8,273 nt of DNA. It comes from Verrucomicrobiota bacterium (GTDB lineage: Bacteria; Verrucomicrobiota; Verrucomicrobiae; Chthoniobacterales; UBA10450). Below are positions 6,103-8,273 of this stretch, in pieces. Numbering within the stretch: the stretch's first letter is position 1; every line of letters begins with the position of its first letter. The notes under the pieces are model-generated. The model was not told the DNA's origin. It saw nothing but the letters and a program-made list of their open reading frames with translations, and did not search any database. The DNA is taken from NCBI GenBank assembly GCA_003219495.1, contig QHOZ01000153.1, forward strand, positions 1 through 8,273, in the 5' to 3' direction. Both the position numbers and the translations under genes were made by a program.

Positions 6103-7094
6103 TCTTCTTTGGTCCTCCAATTCGAGATCCGGCCAAACAACCCGCGAGTTGCCGTGGCGATGTCTTCCGCTTTGGCAACACCGCCGTCGATCAACGCGCG
6201 ACCGGTGCTTTCCCAAATCTTTCGCACGACCAATGCGCCGTTCTCGCGCACGATTCGCCCGAGGTGTTGCACCGCTTCCGCAGTCGCGGATTTGCGGATT
6301 AATTCCGGTGAGGTCCGCGAAGTCAGTTCGCAATAGCGACGCGCAACCTCGCCCACTCGCAACGTGAGAAATGCATTCGCGGCGCCGTTTGAAACGCATT
6401 TCACGAGCAACGCCGAGATCCCGCTTAATCCCGGAATTCCGCCCTTCAATGCGGGCACGACCGAAGTTGCCAGCGGCGCGACCATTTCGCCGAGATCGAG
6501 CGACTCGAGTCCGCTCGCGATGAACGCCGTGCCGGCAACGTTCACATAAAGCCGGACCAATTCGCGCGGCGACGGCCGCTGCACATAGACGCGCGCGACA
6601 CGAGTCACCATTTGGATTTGCGTGAAAAGGAGAATCAATGCGTCGAGTCGTCCGTTTTGCATCAGGGCGGTGCTTAGAAAAACCGTGCTCGCGGTTTGTC
6701 GCACGACGGTGTCCGCTTCGGCTGATAAAACTTGCAGCGCGCTTTCCAATTCTTCATCCGTCGAAATCGGCATGCCGCGCGTGCGCGGGTTAACGGCAAG
6801 CCGCGCGCGAAGCATTTCCAAATACGCTTCGTGCTTTGGGCCGGACGTTTCCTTTGGCGGAATCAGCGCGCCGGGCAATCGCGCGTAAGCGATCGCGAGA
6901 TAAAGCGCGCCAAACGCAGCCGCAAGCGCGATCGTCCAGAATGTAATTGCACCAGCGAGCGGATGAATTCGGTCGGCCAGCGAAATCAAACTCGTTACGC
7001 CGGCAATGATCATCGACACGACGCATACGCTCAGGAGAACGACACTGCCGATGATGATCTTCCTCACGCCCGGGCTATCGGTGGTGACCGGCAT
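6084..7094 (-). CDS. DUF697 (YcjF-like) membrane protein
   Basis: This 336-residue membrane protein resembles the YcjF/DUF697 group, whose members often occur beside or fused to YcjX- or Era-like GTPases and have no settled function. Two N-terminal membrane helices are clear at about 12-38 and 46-71, followed by a polar linker that includes a helical stretch at 87-127. The DUF697-like region covers about 130-258. It includes LDALILLFTQIQMVTRVARVY (150-170), which matches the typical 'D..........Q..M...IA..Y' pattern, a hydrophobic Gly-rich segment (185-235) and a terminal amphipathic part. A further helical tail (260-330) has no match I know. No GTPase partner is in the window. ATG 7092-7094 is the chosen start, without a clear Shine-Dalgarno. 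The last residues (VTSDL) and the TGA stop are encoded by heptad array B, so the original C-terminus may have been altered. Confidence 0.78.
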   Translation of the reverse strand: MPVTTDSPGVRKIIIGSVVLLSVCVVSMIIAGVTSLISLADRIHPLAGAITFWTIALAAAFGALYLAIAYARLPGALIPPKETSGPKHEAYLEMLRARLAVNPRTRGMPISTDEELESALQVLSAEADTVVRQTASTVFLSTALMQNGRLDALILLFTQIQMVTRVARVYVQRPSPRELVRLYVNVAGTAFIASGLESLDLGEMVAPLATSVVPALKGGIPGLSGISALLVKCVSNGAANAFLTLRVGEVARRYCELTSRTSPELIRKSATAEAVQHLGRIVRENGALVVRKIWESTGRALIDGGVAKAEDIATATRGLFGRISNWRTKEEVTSDL

Positions 7095-7143
7095 AGGTGA
7101 ACATTAGTCTCGATCAGGCATCACATCGTTCAATGATTTTGCC

Positions 7144-7178
7144 GAATAACTGAGAACGAATAACTAGTAACTCGTGAG
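7144..7178 (+). repeat. degenerate heptad array with nnnTAAC core, copy D
   Basis: Five 7-base units are GAATAAC, TGAGAAC, GAATAAC, TAGTAAC and TCGTGAG. Units 1 and 3 are identical, and units 2, 4 and 5 drift from them. The period is the same as in the GGTCACn arrays, and TAGTAAC is two substitutions from TGGTCAC, so a common origin is possible. The array closes on the GTG start (7174-7176) of the glycosylase gene, and unit 4 supplies in-frame TAG and TAA stops just before it. Confidence 0.65.
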
Positions 7179-7878
7179 TTCAACGAGCGACGAACTAGTT
7201 GGAGCCGCGCAAAATCTCGACGCGCGCGTGCGCAAATTGAAGTTCGCCGCGCCGGTCACGCACGTTTACAACCCGCTCGATTACGCCTGGCGCGCACACG
7301 AACTTTATCTCCGCCGTTATGGCAACACCCCGAAGCGCGTGATTTTTCTCGGAATGAATCCCGGCCCGTTCGGCATGGCGCAGACTGGAATTCCGTTCGG
7401 ACAAATCGCCGCGGTGCGAGATTGGCTCGGTATCACCGCGAAGATCGACAAGCCGCGGAAGGAAAATCCGAAACGGCCGGTGCTCGGCTTCGATTGTCAC
7501 CGCAGCGAGATCAGCGGCGAACGTTTGTGGGGATTATTTCAGAAACGCTTCGGCACCGCAGATAATTTCTTCCGTGAACACATCGTGATAAATTATTGCC
7601 CGCTCGCGTTCATGGAAGAGAGCGGCCGCAATCGCACACCTGATAAACTTCCACCGCGCGAACGGGAGAGACTTTTCGCCGCCTGCGACGAACATCTGCG
7701 CGAAGCGGCTCGGATCCTCCAACCAGAGTGGATCATCGGCGTCGGCGAGTTCGCAAAGAAACGTGCGATGTCGATCTTCCCCGAATCTCCGCCGCGCACT
7801 GGGCAGATTTTACATCCCAGCCCCGCCTGTCCCGCTTCAAACAACGACTGGGCCGGAACGGTTACGCGAAAACTGTGA
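7174..7878 (+). CDS. SMUG1-like (family 3) uracil-DNA glycosylase
   Basis: This 234-residue DNA repair enzyme removes uracil and oxidised pyrimidines such as 5-hydroxymethyluracil from DNA, opening base excision repair. It aligns well with animal SMUG1. YNPLDYAW (32-39) matches the N-terminal motif. FLGMNPGPFGMAQTGIPFG (58-76) holds the catalytic Asn62 (human Asn85). The stretches VRDWLGI (81-87), NPKRPVLGF (98-106) and SGRNRTP (150-156) are conserved. Asn140 in INYCPLAF matches the uracil-recognising Asn163, and His214 in HPSPACPASNNDW matches His239. The protein is slightly shorter than human SMUG1, mainly at both ends. GTG 7174 is the first start after in-frame stops at 7165-7170. A GTG at codon 19 is also possible. 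No ribosome-binding site is visible. It converges with the partial gene on the other strand across a heptad array. Confidence 0.95.
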   Translation: MSSTSDELVGAAQNLDARVRKLKFAAPVTHVYNPLDYAWRAHELYLRRYGNTPKRVIFLGMNPGPFGMAQTGIPFGQIAAVRDWLGITAKIDKPRKENPKRPVLGFDCHRSEISGERLWGLFQKRFGTADNFFREHIVINYCPLAFMEESGRNRTPDKLPPRERERLFAACDEHLREAARILQPEWIIGVGEFAKKRAMSIFPESPPRTGQILHPSPACPASNNDWAGTVTRKL

Positions 7879-7936
7879 CCAAGCCGGGAAATTCCGTTCG
7901 GACTTCTTGGTTTCCGGATTCGATTTCTGTCTTGCT

Positions 7937-7971
7937 GGTCACAGGTCACTTGTCACCGGTCACTGGTCAGC
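7937..7971 (+). repeat. GGTCACn heptad array, copy C (5 units)
   Basis: The units are GGTCACA, GGTCACT, TGTCACC, GGTCACT and GGTCAGC; the last is imperfect. This is the longest of the three closely related arrays. It lies in the convergent gap after the glycosylase gene. On the minus strand it supplies the stop (7953-7955) and last residues of the partial gene entering from the right, in the same phase as at array B. The + strand has no stop in the array. Confidence 0.88.
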
Positions 7972-8273
7972 CCGCTCGGCAATCGCGGCGACGACAGCAG
8001 TTTCCCGAATTCGCTCCACTTCTTTTCCGGATCAGCGCCGACTCGCTTCTCGATGTAACGCTTCACCATGTCTTCGCCGAGATTGTAGTTGATCACGTAA
8101 CTGCGGTAGCGCTGGATGAACTTCACCCGTTGCTTCGCGCGAGGCGGCTCCATCACCGCGTACTTTTGCAGCCATTCCGCGGCCGCGTTCTCATCGATCT
8201 CGCCGTTGATCAATTTTCTCGCCGCTTCGTTCGCCGCGTAATTGAGGTCCTTCATCAAATCCTGCACCGCATA
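7953..8273 (-). CDS. C-terminal end of an unidentified protein (5' end outside window)
   Basis: About 106 residues are visible and the frame is open to the right edge, so the GTG at 8265-8267 is probably internal. The segment is polar and helix-rich, with no membrane span and no signal visible. Recognisable stretches are NYAANEAARKLINGEIDENAAAEW, an Arg/Lys-rich helix ending KFIQRYRSYVINYNLG, and LLSSPRLPSGL near the end. These look like a conserved C-terminal domain I have seen on larger bacterial proteins, but I cannot name the family. The final residues LTSDR and the TGA come from heptad array C. The conserved part probably ends at about PSGL, so the repeat may have added or replaced the tail. 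Confidence 0.72.
   Translation of the reverse strand, partial: YAVQDLMKDLNYAANEAARKLINGEIDENAAAEWLQKYAVMEPPRAKQRVKFIQRYRSYVINYNLGEDMVKRYIEKRVGADPEKKWSEFGKLLSSPRLPSGLTSDR

Noticed and set aside
3637..7199. Repeated AACTAGTT near the VOC start and the glycosylase start as a shared operator
   Set aside because: The site is only 8 bp, positions relative to the genes differ, and two copies are not enough to separate it from chance.
3262..7878. A defence island or biosynthetic cluster formed by these neighbouring genes
   Set aside because: The genes point in alternating directions, have unrelated functions, and include no nuclease, toxin-antitoxin, integrase or assembly-line enzyme.
7878..7911. 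Hairpin ACCAAG/CTTGGT after the glycosylase gene as a terminator
   Set aside because: Arms are only 6 bp around a 22-base loop with poor internal pairing, and no T-run follows.
4937..7971. CRISPR array from the repeated GGTCAC units
   Set aside because: Units are 7 bases with no spacers, arrays are 3-5 units long and lie kilobases apart, and no cas gene is present.

Overview
The window is 8.3 kb of GC-rich chromosomal DNA from a free-living bacterium with complex I. It shows no phage, plasmid, insertion-sequence or CRISPR signature. The gene mix (a nuoN end, a bacterial deoxyhypusine-synthase-like protein, a DUF1579 secreted protein, a SMUG1-type uracil-DNA glycosylase) and the scattered heptanucleotide arrays at gene boundaries resemble soil Verrucomicrobia (Spartobacteria/Chthoniobacterales). 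That placement is from memory of such genomes and is an inference, not a measured assignment. Few genes have a convincing Shine-Dalgarno sequence, and five of the six complete starts I can argue for are ATG or GTG, with one TTG.

Layout. The 3' part of nuoN (+, cut by the left edge) is followed by a short A/T-rich inverted repeat. Next come a deoxyhypusine-synthase-like gene (1426-2445, +), a perfect 8-bp-arm palindrome, and a secreted DUF1579 protein (2495-3199, +). The DUF1579 gene ends at a textbook intrinsic terminator (3221-3258). A VOC-fold protein (3262-3627, -) and a small winged-helix protein (3733-4041, +) are divergent. The winged-helix gene converges within 4 bp on an isoprenylcysteine-methyltransferase-family membrane protein (4046-4780, -). 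An OafA-like membrane acyltransferase (4950-6071, +) follows, then a DUF697/YcjF-like membrane protein (6084-7094, -) and a SMUG1-like uracil-DNA glycosylase (7174-7878, +). The last gene is the C-terminal end of an unidentified protein (7953 to the right edge, -). No gap exceeds 170 bp. The genes look like independent housekeeping and accessory units rather than one pathway.

The feature not explained by ordinary annotation is a family of period-7 tandem repeats. Three arrays have the core GGTCACn (4937-4957, 6075-6102, 7937-7971), and a fourth, looser array has the core nnnTAAC (7144-7178). Every one sits on a gene boundary and contributes coding signals. One supplies the only usable start codon (TTG) of the acyltransferase, and one ends in the GTG start of the glycosylase. 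Two supply the stop codon and a shared Thr-Ser-Asp tail for minus-strand genes. Because the period is 7, the GTGAC strand carries TGA in all three frames within three units, while the other strand has no stop. This is the best candidate here for something under-described.
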